Below are positions 24,209 to 34,500 of a DNA stretch of 64,000 nucleotides, piece by piece (positions within the stretch are counted from its first letter, which is position 1; each line of letters begins with the position of its first letter). Source of the DNA: Candidatus Altimarinota bacterium (lineage in GTDB: Bacteria; Patescibacteriota; Gracilibacteria; UBA4473); contig JAIPGI010000001.1 in assembly GCA_021736215.1 (NCBI GenBank), positions 101,952 to 165,951 on the forward strand, written 5' to 3'. The notes beneath the pieces were generated by a model. It saw nothing but the letters and a program-made list of their open reading frames with translations. It made no database searches and was not told where the DNA came from. The translations under genes and the position numbers were made by a program.

Positions 24209-27200
24209 ATGGAAAAAGAAAAAGTAATACGTCCCCACTTGTTCCGAGATGAAAAACTTGACAGTTTGGATTTGGAAAAACTTTCTACAGAATTAGAAAT
24301 ACTTTCCGTTGTTGATGAGTTTTTTACCGAGCAAGAACGGAAAGCAAAAGATATATGGGAGAGGTTGAAACAAGATTTTGTGAGGTACCAAGAAAATCCT
24401 TCTCTTTTAGATGAAGCCTTATTGGACTTCAGTGGATTCATGAAAGATCTTCGGTTTGCCATCATGTTTCTTCCCTTGGAGAAAAGGGGTCAAATTGAAC
24501 AGTATGATAATTTTTTTAGGATCTTTCGGGAACGATTTTTAACGGTGGATTTATCCTATTTAGAAGGAGGAATTCCTGTTCAAGTTGTTCTTATGTCGGC
24601 AGCAGAAGAATCTATTATTGGGGAAAATGCAAATATAGACACGGCTGAAGGATTGGCGAGAGCAGCCTTTCAGACCCGTCTCGCAACAACACCTCCCGTG
24701 CTCCTTCCTCCGATTCGGGAAACCGATACACTTACAATTATCAAAGATAAGGATGGAAATGAAACAGAAATACCACTTCCAGGGACATTTGCAACAGGAG
24801 GGGTTCAGCAGATACTTTTTCCAGGATTTCAGAAAGATATAACAGCGGGAGAACCCCTCTCTAAAGATGAATCAATCCTTTATGCACTAGAGACATTTCC
24901 ATTTATTGCTCAGCATTTCGAAGATCTTTCAGATAGTCCAATGGAACAAGAGAAACTTATAAGAGACATGAACATATTTCTCATGAGAGAGTTGCGGAGT
25001 GCCTTTTCGTATGAATATGTTTTGGCGGCACCAAAAAATAAAAAATTATGGACTGGGTGGGCAAATAAACACAAATCACTTCTTCAGAACGAAGAATCAG
25101 AAACAAAAAAACTTGTAATTGATATTTTGAAAACAATCATTCTTGAGAGAGATATAGGTTCCCCTATTTTTCTTCGGGAATATAAAAATAGGGATACGGT
25201 ACGCGATCGATTATTTGAGGTATTGGGAAATCCTTCGGAGGTTTTTGAGGAACGACCTCTACAAATCCAACGGAAAAAAAAACCGAAAAAGAAAAAAAGA
25301 CCCCACTCCCCAAACCCTTCTAACAAAGTGAATTCGGATAAAATTTGTAACCCAAATAATGAACTGAATGAAGCGAAAAAAGAAAAATTTTTTGAAATTC
25401 CTCGAATTTCTCATCAATTCGGCGGAAATAATTTAGATTTTTCAGTTGAGGATTGGCCAGAAGGTGCAAATTTACACGCCTGCGTTATTTGTTCAGAAAA
25501 AGGGAAAAAAGATAAAACAGAGCGCATTACTTTTTCCAAAAATACGGAGGAATTTTCTTTGAGGGGAATTCGGGACAGGCTATTTTTTGAAAAAAATAGA
25601 GAGGAGAAACACTTCAAAATTATTTTTCATTTCTTTCCAGAAAAAAATCAACCAACAAAAGAATACGAAGCTAAAGCCTTAAAATTCGAAACAAAATTCG
25701 ACATTCTGAAAAAAGAAAAAAATACTCGATTTGCAACATTAGATGTTTCCCGGAAAAAAAATGCAATCCCGATCGATGAGATTGATAATGTGGGAGTCGT
25801 ACCAGAAATACAATTCACGAATGGGGCAATTACAAATATTATAAACACTCCTCCAAAAGAACCTCAAATGGAAGATTTATTGATTCTAGCACTTTTGGAG
25901 TTAGGAGAAGGGGGAGGTGGGAACATTGAAATTATCGAAACCACACCAGGAATATATAAATTTATTTTTTCAGCAGAACAATTCCAAACAATTGATAAGT
26001 CTTTCTCGATTTTTTTGAACAAAGAAGGAAGAATTATTGGTGATGAGTTTCCATCAGTAAAAAATTCAGCGAGAGAGGCATTATTACCAATCCTCGGAGC
26101 ATACATCAGTCGAAAAGAAAAATCCAAAATTCAGAACTTTTATAAATGGGAATCGACGTTTCTTCAATCACCAGAATACAATGGGTTTTTGGAGAGAGCA
26201 GAGGAATTTCAAGAAGAATGCAGAAATTATTTTTGGCTTGGAGGAATGAAGAAAGGCAAAGAATCAAATTTTTGTAAGGGGCTAGGGGAACGGCTCGAAG
26301 AATATGGGATTTTTCTAAATACAGATGGAGAAAATATCTATTTCATTTTTCGAATAGAGGGAAGTGAATACGTTTGTGGAGTGGTTGTTGATCAGAACTC
26401 GGACATATCGATTTCATTCCCTGGGGCTTTGGAAATTCCAAAGTCTATACAGAATGAACTTAGGAAAATAGTGGAGACAATCGCTCAGTTTGCGACCATG
26501 CGACTCACTCCGGATTGGATAAAAAATCGTCCACAGAATCCAATTCAAAAGTCTTCAGATGAAATTAAAACAAAAAAAGAATATTCGAAAATTCCTTACT
26601 CTTTGAAAAAATCAGCCCTTAGTGCTCTTCGCTTAGGAGAAGGAAGGGTGGCGATATTGGATGAAGAAGAAAATCTTATAAATGTTCTCAAGAATCAAAC
26701 ATTGGATGATGCCCGAGAACACGAAAAGGTTTTGTTAAAAGATTTTGTTTTTCGCTTTCAAGCGGATTCCATTGGGGAAAAAAGTAGCGAAGAAGAGAAG
26801 ACAAATGGATTTCATTATTCGGCAGAGACATATCAAATATGGAGAGATAAATTGGCAATAAAACGAAACAGGAAATATCTTTCAAAAAGAGTGATTTCCA
26901 CAGTCAAAATCATGAAGGGGATTGATCGATCTCCTGATGATAAGGAACCAATTCGAGATAGAAAGGTTCAAGGGATTATAGAAACAATCCTGAAAGAGCT
27001 ACATCTTTGGGACAAAATTGAAGAAACTCAGCATATGGGGGACTTATTGGAGGGTATTTACAAAATCAATGGAAAACATTGGCTTGATGACATGGTAAAT
27101 CAAATGGAGGGGCAGATGATTCCCGTCGGATATTCTCGAGCAGTAGTGGTAGATATTCAAAAACTACAGACAGACTTTTCTCTTATTCAAGACTTGGATA

Positions 27201-27229
27201 TTCAGAAAGCAAAAGAAGGGAAATTATAA
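24209..27229 (+). CDS. Large cytoplasmic protein, unknown
   Basis: 1,006 residues from ATG 24209; an in-frame TTG at 24191 is also possible. No signal peptide or membrane helix is visible. The N-terminal third is mostly helical. A very basic linker (KRKKKPKKKKRP region near residues 355-380) precedes a more beta-rich middle with alternating acidic and hydrophobic segments and a helical C-terminal part. No ATPase, nuclease or repeat motif was recognised. It has its own strong promoter and ends 3 bp from the convergent DUF192 gene. Possibly a lineage-specific protein. Confidence 0.8.
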   Translation: MEKEKVIRPHLFRDEKLDSLDLEKLSTELEILSVVDEFFTEQERKAKDIWERLKQDFVRYQENPSLLDEALLDFSGFMKDLRFAIMFLPLEKRGQIEQYDNFFRIFRERFLTVDLSYLEGGIPVQVVLMSAAEESIIGENANIDTAEGLARAAFQTRLATTPPVLLPPIRETDTLTIIKDKDGNETEIPLPGTFATGGVQQILFPGFQKDITAGEPLSKDESILYALETFPFIAQHFEDLSDSPMEQEKLIRDMNIFLMRELRSAFSYEYVLAAPKNKKLWTGWANKHKSLLQNEESETKKLVIDILKTIILERDIGSPIFLREYKNRDTVRDRLFEVLGNPSEVFEERPLQIQRKKKPKKKKRPHSPNPSNKVNSDKICNPNNELNEAKKEKFFEIPRISHQFGGNNLDFSVEDWPEGANLHACVICSEKGKKDKTERITFSKNTEEFSLRGIRDRLFFEKNREEKHFKIIFHFFPEKNQPTKEYEAKALKFETKFDILKKEKNTRFATLDVSRKKNAIPIDEIDNVGVVPEIQFTNGAITNIINTPPKEPQMEDLLILALLELGEGGGGNIEIIETTPGIYKFIFSAEQFQTIDKSFSIFLNKEGRIIGDEFPSVKNSAREALLPILGAYISRKEKSKIQNFYKWESTFLQSPEYNGFLERAEEFQEECRNYFWLGGMKKGKESNFCKGLGERLEEYGIFLNTDGENIYFIFRIEGSEYVCGVVVDQNSDISISFPGALEIPKSIQNELRKIVETIAQFATMRLTPDWIKNRPQNPIQKSSDEIKTKKEYSKIPYSLKKSALSALRLGEGRVAILDEEENLINVLKNQTLDDAREHEKVLLKDFVFRFQADSIGEKSSEEEKTNGFHYSAETYQIWRDKLAIKRNRKYLSKRVISTVKIMKGIDRSPDDKEPIRDRKVQGIIETILKELHLWDKIEETQHMGDLLEGIYKINGKHWLDDMVNQMEGQMIPVGYSRAVVVDIQKLQTDFSLIQDLDIQKAKEGKL

Positions 27230-27232
27230 AAA

Positions 27233-27688
27233 TCACTCAAATAAGACTTGGTTTCCGATGACTCCTTTGAACGCTCCTGCATTGATCTCTAGTGCATATT
27301 GGGCCTTTCCCTGAGGAGCGAAGTTTGGACAATCTGCATTTCCACAAGGGTAAAGCGTTTGAATATCAACAACCTTTCTATCACTGGAAATCCAAATAAT
27401 ATCCAGTGGGATGGGGGTATTCTTCATCCAAAAAGCATGAAAATCTTCTCGATCAAAAACAAAAAACATTCCCGTACCGACTTCTAATTTTTCTCGGAAC
27501 ATAAGCCCAGTTTGTCGCGCTTGGGGGGTATCAGCAATTTCTACTTGCCATCGTTGTTCTCCTATTTTTATAATGGATTTTTCAAGGGGAGCAGAAATTC
27601 CTTGATGAGCTTTTGAACCTGGATATTCACATCCCATGAGAGAAAAAGATAAAAAGAAGAAGGAAAAAAGAAGAAAAAGTTTTTTCAT
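27233..27688 (-). CDS. DUF192 lipoprotein
   Basis: 151 residues. Type II signal peptide with lipobox LMGC near residue 19, then a DUF192 domain (WQVEIADTPQARQTGLMFRE, MFFVFDREDFHAFWMKNT, LDIIWI). Extracytoplasmic, function unknown. ATG 27688 places the signal peptide at the N-terminus; the frame is open to 27718. Confidence 0.88.
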   Translation of the reverse strand: MKKLFLLFSFFFLSFSLMGCEYPGSKAHQGISAPLEKSIIKIGEQRWQVEIADTPQARQTGLMFREKLEVGTGMFFVFDREDFHAFWMKNTPIPLDIIWISSDRKVVDIQTLYPCGNADCPNFAPQGKAQYALEINAGAFKGVIGNQVLFE

Positions 27689-27722
27689 CGGAAAAAGGAT
27701 AACAGTATTTTTGGTCAATCTC

Positions 27723-27760
27723 CAATCCCGGGTTCTGGGATGTTTTAGAACCCGGGATTG
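27723..27760. repeat. CCCGGGTTC palindromic element (intergenic)
   Basis: CAATCCCGGGTTCT ... AGAACCCGGGATTG. Nearly identical to 52414-52451. Confidence 0.85.
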
Positions 27761-27808
27761 AGTACAAGAAGGCTGTTATAATTTCCAAAATTTGATATTG
27801 TTTCATTG

Positions 27809-30760
27809 ATGGAGAAAGATTCCCTAAAAAATCTCAATACCGCCCAAGCACAAGCCGTTGAGCAGATTTATGGGAAAATATTAGTTTTAGCAGGTCCAGG
27901 GACCGGAAAAACACATCTTCTCACTTCTCGTATTGCCCATCTTTTAAAACAAACGGTCGGAGCAGATCCACAAAACATATTATGCCTTACCTTTACCGAG
28001 TCAGGAGCAACGGAGATGCGTGATCGACTTCAAAAATGGATTGGGAACGAAGCTTACAAAATAAAAATAGCCACGTTTCATGGGTTTTGTCAGTGGGTCA
28101 TGGATGAGTACCCTCAATATTTCGAAACCAAAAGAGGGAATCGAGAAATTGCTGACGACCTCCAAAAAGCACTTGCTTTTCGTGACAGCGTGAAACACAA
28201 AAAATGGGAATTTTTCTCAAATGTGTGGGACGATTTTTTGTTTAGAGGAGATGTCCTCAAGGCAATCTCCCAACTCAAAAGAGAAAATATCTCAGCACAA
28301 AAATTACGGGAAATGATTCCGAACGAAAAGATACACCTTGAGGATGATTCGGGGAATTATTACCAAAAAAAATTCGGAGAATTTAATAAGGGGGATTTTA
28401 AGCCGCAAAAAAGGGAAGAAATTGATCGAAAAATTCGGAAAATGGAAGAGTTGGCTGATTTTTGGGAAGTGTATGAAACAAAAATTTCAGAAAGAGGATT
28501 TTTCGATTTCGATGATCAATTGATGTGGGTTGTCGAGGAAGTGAAAAAAAATAAAAATCTTCGACTTGATTTAGCCGAAAGATTTCAGTGGATATTGGTC
28601 GATGAATATCAAGATACTAATTCTGCACAAAACCAATTACTATGGTCTTTGAGTGACTTTCAGGAAGATCCAAATATTTTTGCGGTGGGAGATGATGATC
28701 AGGCAATTTATAGGTTTCAGGGAGCAAGCGTTGAAAATATTTTTGAGTTTCAGACACAATTTCCCAAACATAAACGAATTACACTTACCGAGAACTATCG
28801 TTCAGCTCAGAATGTTCTGGATACAGCTTTTTCGGTTATTGCTCAGAATCTCCAGCGAGCTGATCATGACAAAAAATTACAATCCAGCGGGAAGAATAAA
28901 TCATATAAAGGACTTATCCACAAGGCTGTTTTGGGGGCGCGGCTGAGTGAACTCGGATTTCTTGTGGAACATATCCAATTGGCACTCAAAGAAGGGACTC
29001 CTCCTGGTGAGATAGCCATTCTTTGTCGAAAAAATAGTGAAGTTCTAGAAATTGCTCGCGAGCTTCCAAAATTCGGAATCCCTATTTCCGCACAAATATT
29101 TCAAAATATTTTTGATCATCCGTGGGTACGAGTATTAATACTTTTACTGGAAGTGTTTTCGGATTTAGACAATGATGAAAAACTTTTTGAATTACTCCAC
29201 GTTCCCTTTTTCCCACTTACTAAAGAAAAGCTTTTCCAATTATCTATAAAGAGAACTGAAGAAGATCGAAATTGCATCTCTCTGATCGAGAAAGAGTCCA
29301 AGACCGATGAGGGAATGGCTCAAATATTTAATTTTTTAATAAATTCAAGACAAAAGTTTTGGCATTGTCGACCAGAAGTTCTATCACAGAAACTTCTCTA
29401 TGAATCGGGGCTTGCAACATATATTTCTCGATCAGAAAACGAAAATATATCTGAAGATTGGCAGATGATAAAAAAATTTTTGGAATGGATACAAGAACAA
29501 AAATGTGACAATCGCAAAGAAATTCTTGATCGCATAGAACTCCATCAAAAGCTTCAAATTCCAGTTCGCCCCGACCCACTGCCCTCCGACAAAAGAGCAG
29601 TACAGGTTATGACAGCGCATAAATCCAAGGGACGAGAGTTTGATATCATTTTTATTCCAGGAATGTTGGATCGTGCATGGGGGAATAATATAAGTCGAGA
29701 TGGGATTCCTCTGCCGCATCTTTTTAAAGACGATCATGATAAAAATGAAGACGAACGAAGACTTTTTTTTGTGGCACTCACTCGAGCTCGAAAAGAAATA
29801 TTCTTGTCTTATGCTCGAACGGATTTTTCTGGGAAAGAAAAAAATCCTTCGCAATTTTGGCACGAAGTTCCAGATGAGAATTGCCATATTTTCCCACTCG
29901 ATGAGACAGAAGAATCAATCCAACGCCTTATTCCCGTATTTTTAGCGACTCCAGATGTTCCACTTTTGACGTTGACTGAACAAGAAATTCTTCGTGAACG
30001 TATCAAAAAATTCGTTTGGTCAGCAACAAGTTTACAAGCTTATCTCGATTGTCCACGAAAATTTCTCTATCAAAATCTTCTCAAATTTCCTCGAAAACCA
30101 CTTCCTCAGCTCGCCCTCGGAGTATCTTTACATGAGGCACTGGAGAGAGCACTGAGAGTTTTTAAAGACACAAAAAAGCTTCCCTCGAATGAAATTTTAA
30201 TTGAAGAATATACAAAAGCTTTGCGTGGGCAGAATTTGGAAAAAATTCAATATGAAAAATTACTTGAACACGGAAAAGAAATCCTTATTTCCTATTTCGA
30301 ATCTAGAAAAAATACATTTTCAAAAAACTCTCTCATAGAATTTGATATCAGAAAATATGCACCAGAAATCGATGGTATCCGAATTACGGGAAAGATTGAT
30401 CGAGTGGATTTTTTGGACGAATCCCAAAAAAGAGCAAAAGTTGTCGACTATAAATCAGGGACTCCTCGTGCTATCAAGACAGGAGAAAGTCTTTGGAGAC
30501 AGTTAGTTTTTTATGACTTATTGGTGCGTCAGAGTAAGGGAATTGTATGGCAGGTAGAAATATGCGAATTAGAGTTCCTTACCCCAGAAAGCAATGGAAA
30601 GTATGGACAAAGACAAATTTCCGTTTCAGAAGAAGAACGAAATCAACTTATTTCCGAACTCAAAGATTGCCATGACAAAGTGCAAAATCTAGAATTTCCT
30701 TTTGTTCCAAACCTTGAGCACGACCCCGAGATAGATTTTTGGCAGAACTTTGGAAAATGA
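27809..30760 (+). CDS. UvrD/PcrA-type helicase with C-terminal PD-(D/E)XK nuclease
   Basis: 983 residues. Superfamily 1 helicase: Walker A AGPGTGKTH near residue 30, LTFTESGATEMRDR (Ia), VDEYQDTNSAQ (II), GDDDQAIYRFQGA (III), LTENYRS (IV), TAHKSKGREFDIIF (V), FFVALTRAR (VI). The C-terminal 200 residues form a RecB-family nuclease: LDCPRKFLYQ, GKIDRVDF and KVVDYKSG carry the catalytic Asp and Lys. Resembles AddA/RecB single-chain helicase-nucleases. ATG 27809 follows an in-frame TTG. The GNAT gene starts within its stop codon. Confidence 0.93.
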   Translation: MEKDSLKNLNTAQAQAVEQIYGKILVLAGPGTGKTHLLTSRIAHLLKQTVGADPQNILCLTFTESGATEMRDRLQKWIGNEAYKIKIATFHGFCQWVMDEYPQYFETKRGNREIADDLQKALAFRDSVKHKKWEFFSNVWDDFLFRGDVLKAISQLKRENISAQKLREMIPNEKIHLEDDSGNYYQKKFGEFNKGDFKPQKREEIDRKIRKMEELADFWEVYETKISERGFFDFDDQLMWVVEEVKKNKNLRLDLAERFQWILVDEYQDTNSAQNQLLWSLSDFQEDPNIFAVGDDDQAIYRFQGASVENIFEFQTQFPKHKRITLTENYRSAQNVLDTAFSVIAQNLQRADHDKKLQSSGKNKSYKGLIHKAVLGARLSELGFLVEHIQLALKEGTPPGEIAILCRKNSEVLEIARELPKFGIPISAQIFQNIFDHPWVRVLILLLEVFSDLDNDEKLFELLHVPFFPLTKEKLFQLSIKRTEEDRNCISLIEKESKTDEGMAQIFNFLINSRQKFWHCRPEVLSQKLLYESGLATYISRSENENISEDWQMIKKFLEWIQEQKCDNRKEILDRIELHQKLQIPVRPDPLPSDKRAVQVMTAHKSKGREFDIIFIPGMLDRAWGNNISRDGIPLPHLFKDDHDKNEDERRLFFVALTRARKEIFLSYARTDFSGKEKNPSQFWHEVPDENCHIFPLDETEESIQRLIPVFLATPDVPLLTLTEQEILRERIKKFVWSATSLQAYLDCPRKFLYQNLLKFPRKPLPQLALGVSLHEALERALRVFKDTKKLPSNEILIEEYTKALRGQNLEKIQYEKLLEHGKEILISYFESRKNTFSKNSLIEFDIRKYAPEIDGIRITGKIDRVDFLDESQKRAKVVDYKSGTPRAIKTGESLWRQLVFYDLLVRQSKGIVWQVEICELEFLTPESNGKYGQRQISVSEEERNQLISELKDCHDKVQNLEFPFVPNLEHDPEIDFWQNFGK

Positions 30761-31182
30761 GAATTCGTATTGCAGACGATGTTCAAAAATCTGCTGTGTG
30801 GCGCATTCATCGTGCTCGCCATGGCTGGATTGGGGATTGGAATAAAGATACAAAGTGTTGGATTAGTTCAAAAAATAACCAAATTGTCGCAACACTGAGG
30901 GAACAAACTTATCTCATTGGAGACTTTGAAAAAAATGAAACATGGCTTTTTAATCTTTGGGTTCGAAAGTCTTTTCGAGGACAGAAGTTGGGACAAAAAC
31001 TTATTGCAACATACTTGCAAAAACAAAATCCAAGCCGAGTTTTTATTGATTGTAAACGCTCTCTTCGAAAATATTATGAAGAGTTAGGATTTTGTGACGA
31101 AATAAAACTAACAGAGAAACAAAGAAAACAAATTGGAATTCATGACGAACCCAACCAAATAGTTCTTATGCGCGAAATATGA
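30757..31182 (+). CDS. GNAT-family N-acetyltransferase
   Basis: 141 residues. Acetyl-CoA binding motif LWVRKSFRGQKLGQKLI and the late YYEELGF strand define the GNAT fold. Substrate unknown. The ATGA overlap with the helicase gene and another with the following methyltransferase make a three-gene unit. A TTGCAA motif lies inside. Confidence 0.88.
   Translation: MRIRIADDVQKSAVWRIHRARHGWIGDWNKDTKCWISSKNNQIVATLREQTYLIGDFEKNETWLFNLWVRKSFRGQKLGQKLIATYLQKQNPSRVFIDCKRSLRKYYEELGFCDEIKLTEKQRKQIGIHDEPNQIVLMREI
31004..31020. repeat. TTGCAA-N5-TTGCAA motif in GNAT gene
   Basis: TTGCAACATACTTGCAA, exact. Encodes IATYLQK. Confidence 0.8.
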
Positions 31183-31703
31183 TTGATTTTTTGCTTGTAT
31201 TCATTTGTTTTATCGTTATTTTGGCAACAATATTTTTTGGATGGATTTTATGGGGAACATTTTTTTATGGAGTACCACTCGTTCCTACTCCTCGAAAAAT
31301 TGTAAGAAAAATGATTCTTCTTGCAAACCTTTGTGCGGGTCAAAAAGTTTATGATTTGGGATGTGGCACGGGAACTATTTTGTTTGCAATTCCTTCTGGT
31401 GTTTGGGGAGTGGGATATGACCTCGTGAAGCCTGCTATTTGGTATGCAAAGATTGAGAATTTTCTTTTGCGACGAAATCTAGAGTTCGAATGTGCAGATT
31501 TCTTTCACAAAAATTTATCAGATGCAGATGTGATTTTTTGTTATCTTTTCCGTTCAGTAATGGATCGATTTTATCATGAAAAATTTTCAGAACTCAAAAA
31601 AGGATGTCGGATTATTTCGTACGGATTCCCCATGGAAGAAATTTCTCCTACCAAAGAAGAGAAATTTGGGAAAGTAAAAATTTATATATATCTAAAAAAA
31701 TAG
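31179..31703 (+). CDS. Membrane-anchored SAM-dependent methyltransferase
   Basis: 174 residues. One N-terminal transmembrane helix (about 3-28), then a compact Rossmann methyltransferase with motif I VYDLGCGTGTILF. Only about 140 residues of catalytic domain, so a small substrate or lipid is possible; this is a guess. Last gene of the helicase-GNAT-methyltransferase unit; it converges with bcp. Confidence 0.85.
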   Translation: MIDFLLVFICFIVILATIFFGWILWGTFFYGVPLVPTPRKIVRKMILLANLCAGQKVYDLGCGTGTILFAIPSGVWGVGYDLVKPAIWYAKIENFLLRRNLEFECADFFHKNLSDADVIFCYLFRSVMDRFYHEKFSELKKGCRIISYGFPMEEISPTKEEKFGKVKIYIYLKK

Positions 31704-31708
31704 AGAAT

Positions 31709-32152
31709 CTATAAAGTTTTACAAAAATTCAAAACGTCTTCTGCGTGTCCAGGGACACTTACTTTTCGCCATTCTTTTACTATTTCTCCATTTGCAATCA
31801 CAAAAGTAGAACGATCAATTCCCATATACGATTTTCCATACATAGATTTTTGAATCCATGATCCCAATTTTTCAATAAGGAGGCCTTTCTCGTCAGACAA
31901 AAGAGGAAAATTAAGCGATTCTTTTTTACAAAATTTATCATGAGAAGCCAGTGCATCTTTGGAAAGTCCAAATATTTGTACGCCTCTCTCCACAAGATTT
32001 TTTTTAAAATCCCTAAAGTCTCGCGCCTCAATCGTACAGCCAGAAGTCATATCTTTCGGATAGAGATATAACACAAATTTCCCAGACTGAAAATCTTTTT
32101 CGGAATACATTTTCCCGTCGCTCGCGGGAAGCAAAAATATGGGAACTTTCAT
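31709..32152 (-). CDS. bcp: Thiol peroxidase, Bcp/PrxQ type
   Basis: 147 residues. Peroxiredoxin with the active-site segment YPKDMTSGCTIEARDF; the peroxidatic Cys is the only one in that motif. The usual resolving Cys five residues later is an Arg/Asp region, so it is probably a 1-Cys form or uses an external thiol. A second Cys occurs at CKKES. Reduces hydroperoxides; complements the SOD. Confidence 0.92.
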   Translation of the reverse strand: MKVPIFLLPASDGKMYSEKDFQSGKFVLYLYPKDMTSGCTIEARDFRDFKKNLVERGVQIFGLSKDALASHDKFCKKESLNFPLLSDEKGLLIEKLGSWIQKSMYGKSYMGIDRSTFVIANGEIVKEWRKVSVPGHAEDVLNFCKTL

Positions 32153-32230
32153 TATATTTTAAATAAGAAAAGAATACATATCGAGTATAAAACTCAGGAA
32201 TACTATTGAAAGGAAATCATGTGTTTTGTC

Positions 32231-34435
32231 CTACCCAAAAATGGAATCCAAAATAGTCTTTCCCCAACTAGAATTTTCTCGTGGATCAAGCCAAATAACC
32301 TTCTTTGCATGAGGGAATACAGAAATTCTTCGAGAAATATTGGAGGCAGTCTGCGGAATAGTCCAGGTGTCCCAAAAAGATTGTCCAGAGTCCTTCATGA
32401 CACGTTCTATTTCTTCGAGAAGTGGATGGGGAGGGGAAAATGGGAATTTTTGTATTACCAAATGCGTAAACGGAAGTCGAGAGAAATCAGGATGTATGAG
32501 CTTCTGTGTAAAAAGTACCATACGGGATTCTTGTTGGATAAATTGAAGGAGTTTCCCATCACCACCACTTGCTTTTTCTCCCAAAAGAGAAATCCTACAC
32601 TCCAAAAGTTGTTGGAAAATATCAGAATAAATTTTTCGTAGAGTTTCTAAACTGGAAAAATTTACGGCGAGAAAATGATCTTTATCGACATTCTCTTTTG
32701 CAATTTCTAGAATTTTTTCCGCACAGAAAGTTCCAAATTCAGGGGAATTCGCAGATACAAGGTTTTCGGGAATTTCTAATTTTTTTTGTGTCTCCAATGC
32801 CTGATCTTCATACCAAATTCCCTCTTGGCATCCTGTAAAAACTCGAAAGAACGCATTTGATTCCGACGGTTTGTGTCGATAAAAGAATATTTTACGGAAT
32901 TGATGAAGAGATTGTTTCAAATTTCTCCAGTCCTCGGCGTGCCATATCCCCAAAAGTAAATTTCCATTATCAGGGAAGTATCGTGCCCAGCGAGTTCCGC
33001 TATTCTTTGAAAGAATAGCGATCAAAGCGGAGATTTCAGCATCTGCTCCCAAAGGAGAAATTTGTTCTACGAAACGAGAAACATTGTTATCTGATGAAAT
33101 GAGTATTTTTTCAGGGAATGGTCCTATGCCATGTTGCAGCTGAGGCTCTATCACTTCACGACAAAAATTCGTTACAAAAAAATGCGCAGAAGTAGCGATA
33201 GTATTGTTTTCGGAATTTAGATAGGGAAGAAGGGAATGTTCTTTCGTGGGAGAAAAAAGAAGTTTTTCAGCAAAAAGTTCACCTTCATCAATCAAAAGTA
33301 TTCTCTCTCGAAAGATATCCAATTCGTGGAAACGGAAAAATGCAGAGGGACTTATGGCGAGAATGTCCTCGCTTTCACGTTCTTGTGTGATTTTTTGAAA
33401 AACAGAATGATTGGGATCGGTAATACAAACCTCTGCCCAATAGTCTCTTTGTCCAGCAAAAAGATTAAAATCAAAAACCCCACGTATTTCTAAAAATTGT
33501 CGGAAAAGACACTGCAAGTAAAAAACGGTACGGCCATCATCAATATTTTTTTTGAGTCCCCATTCTGAAAATTTTTCAGGATCAAGTAATACCTCTGGAG
33601 TTGGAAATTTTTTTACCGATGAGAAAAAGTCCAGTTTTGGAGAAATAATAAGAGTTTTCTGATGTTCTTTAGAGAATTTTTGTGCAAGAGAAAGCACAAG
33701 AGATGCGCTGGAAAGAGAGTCTTGTTGTCGAATAAAAAGAGATTTCTCTTTTGATACTTTCTCCAATAAGGACAGCACTTTTGGAGGAAATGGCAATAAA
33801 TTTTCTTCTACAGAAGTGGCTATTTTTTTTGAGGGGGCAGTTGGGACTCCTTTTGCATTTTTAAATAATTCCTTTGCAAACCAAGTCTGATGCTGTAGAA
33901 ATTCACGGGCTTTTTCCAAAAATTCCTGAGGAAGGCTATCAATTCTTTTTTGTAAAAAATAAAAAAGGTCTATGCAGGCTTCAACATCGGACATGGCGCG
34001 ATGAGCTGTAGTGTGAGTGAATCCATACTTTTGAGAAAGCACTTCCAGGGAATAGCTTTCTTCGTTTACAGAAATGATACGAATAAGCTCATGTGTATCA
34101 ATGCGAGAGTTGTGAGAAACATCAATGCCATTGGCAATGAGGAATTGAATATCGAAATCAATATTATGTCCAACAATGACGCTATCAGCTATTTTTGTCT
34201 GCACAATCTTTTGAACGGTCGAAAGAACATTTCCTCTTTCTGAAATCTCTTTTTCGGAAATCCCAGTAAGATGGGTGACATAAGGGGTAAGCGGAGTTTT
34301 TGAGGGGATAATAACTTCGTCATAGCTCTCCAGGGTTGCTCCTGTTTTATTTTTCACAATCAACGAAATCTCAATAATAGAGTCTTTTTGTGGGTCAAGG
34401 CCAGTTGTCTCAAGATCAAGAAAACAATAATTCAT
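32231..34435 (-). CDS. DnaQ-type exonuclease fused to degenerate DinG-like helicase
   Basis: 734 residues. Residues 1-180 are an intact DEDDh 3'-5' exonuclease: FLDLETTG, VGHNIDFDIQF, HRAMSDVEA. The rest aligns in layout with XPD/DinG helicases. The position expected for Walker A reads RQQDSLSSA with no GKT, and the DEAH box reads LLIDEGE. The C-terminal FPFSPPHPLLEEI matches the DinG-like PFxxPxxPLxE. Inferred: exonuclease active, helicase probably inactive. ATG 34435 matches the family start; the frame is open to 34486. Confidence 0.82.
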   Translation of the reverse strand: MNYCFLDLETTGLDPQKDSIIEISLIVKNKTGATLESYDEVIIPSKTPLTPYVTHLTGISEKEISERGNVLSTVQKIVQTKIADSVIVGHNIDFDIQFLIANGIDVSHNSRIDTHELIRIISVNEESYSLEVLSQKYGFTHTTAHRAMSDVEACIDLFYFLQKRIDSLPQEFLEKAREFLQHQTWFAKELFKNAKGVPTAPSKKIATSVEENLLPFPPKVLSLLEKVSKEKSLFIRQQDSLSSASLVLSLAQKFSKEHQKTLIISPKLDFFSSVKKFPTPEVLLDPEKFSEWGLKKNIDDGRTVFYLQCLFRQFLEIRGVFDFNLFAGQRDYWAEVCITDPNHSVFQKITQERESEDILAISPSAFFRFHELDIFRERILLIDEGELFAEKLLFSPTKEHSLLPYLNSENNTIATSAHFFVTNFCREVIEPQLQHGIGPFPEKILISSDNNVSRFVEQISPLGADAEISALIAILSKNSGTRWARYFPDNGNLLLGIWHAEDWRNLKQSLHQFRKIFFYRHKPSESNAFFRVFTGCQEGIWYEDQALETQKKLEIPENLVSANSPEFGTFCAEKILEIAKENVDKDHFLAVNFSSLETLRKIYSDIFQQLLECRISLLGEKASGGDGKLLQFIQQESRMVLFTQKLIHPDFSRLPFTHLVIQKFPFSPPHPLLEEIERVMKDSGQSFWDTWTIPQTASNISRRISVFPHAKKVIWLDPRENSSWGKTILDSIFG

Positions 34436-34500
34436 CACGAAAGAGTATGGCAGAACCCTTGATTTTCTCCAAAAAAACAGCACCATACCTTCCGATGAAA

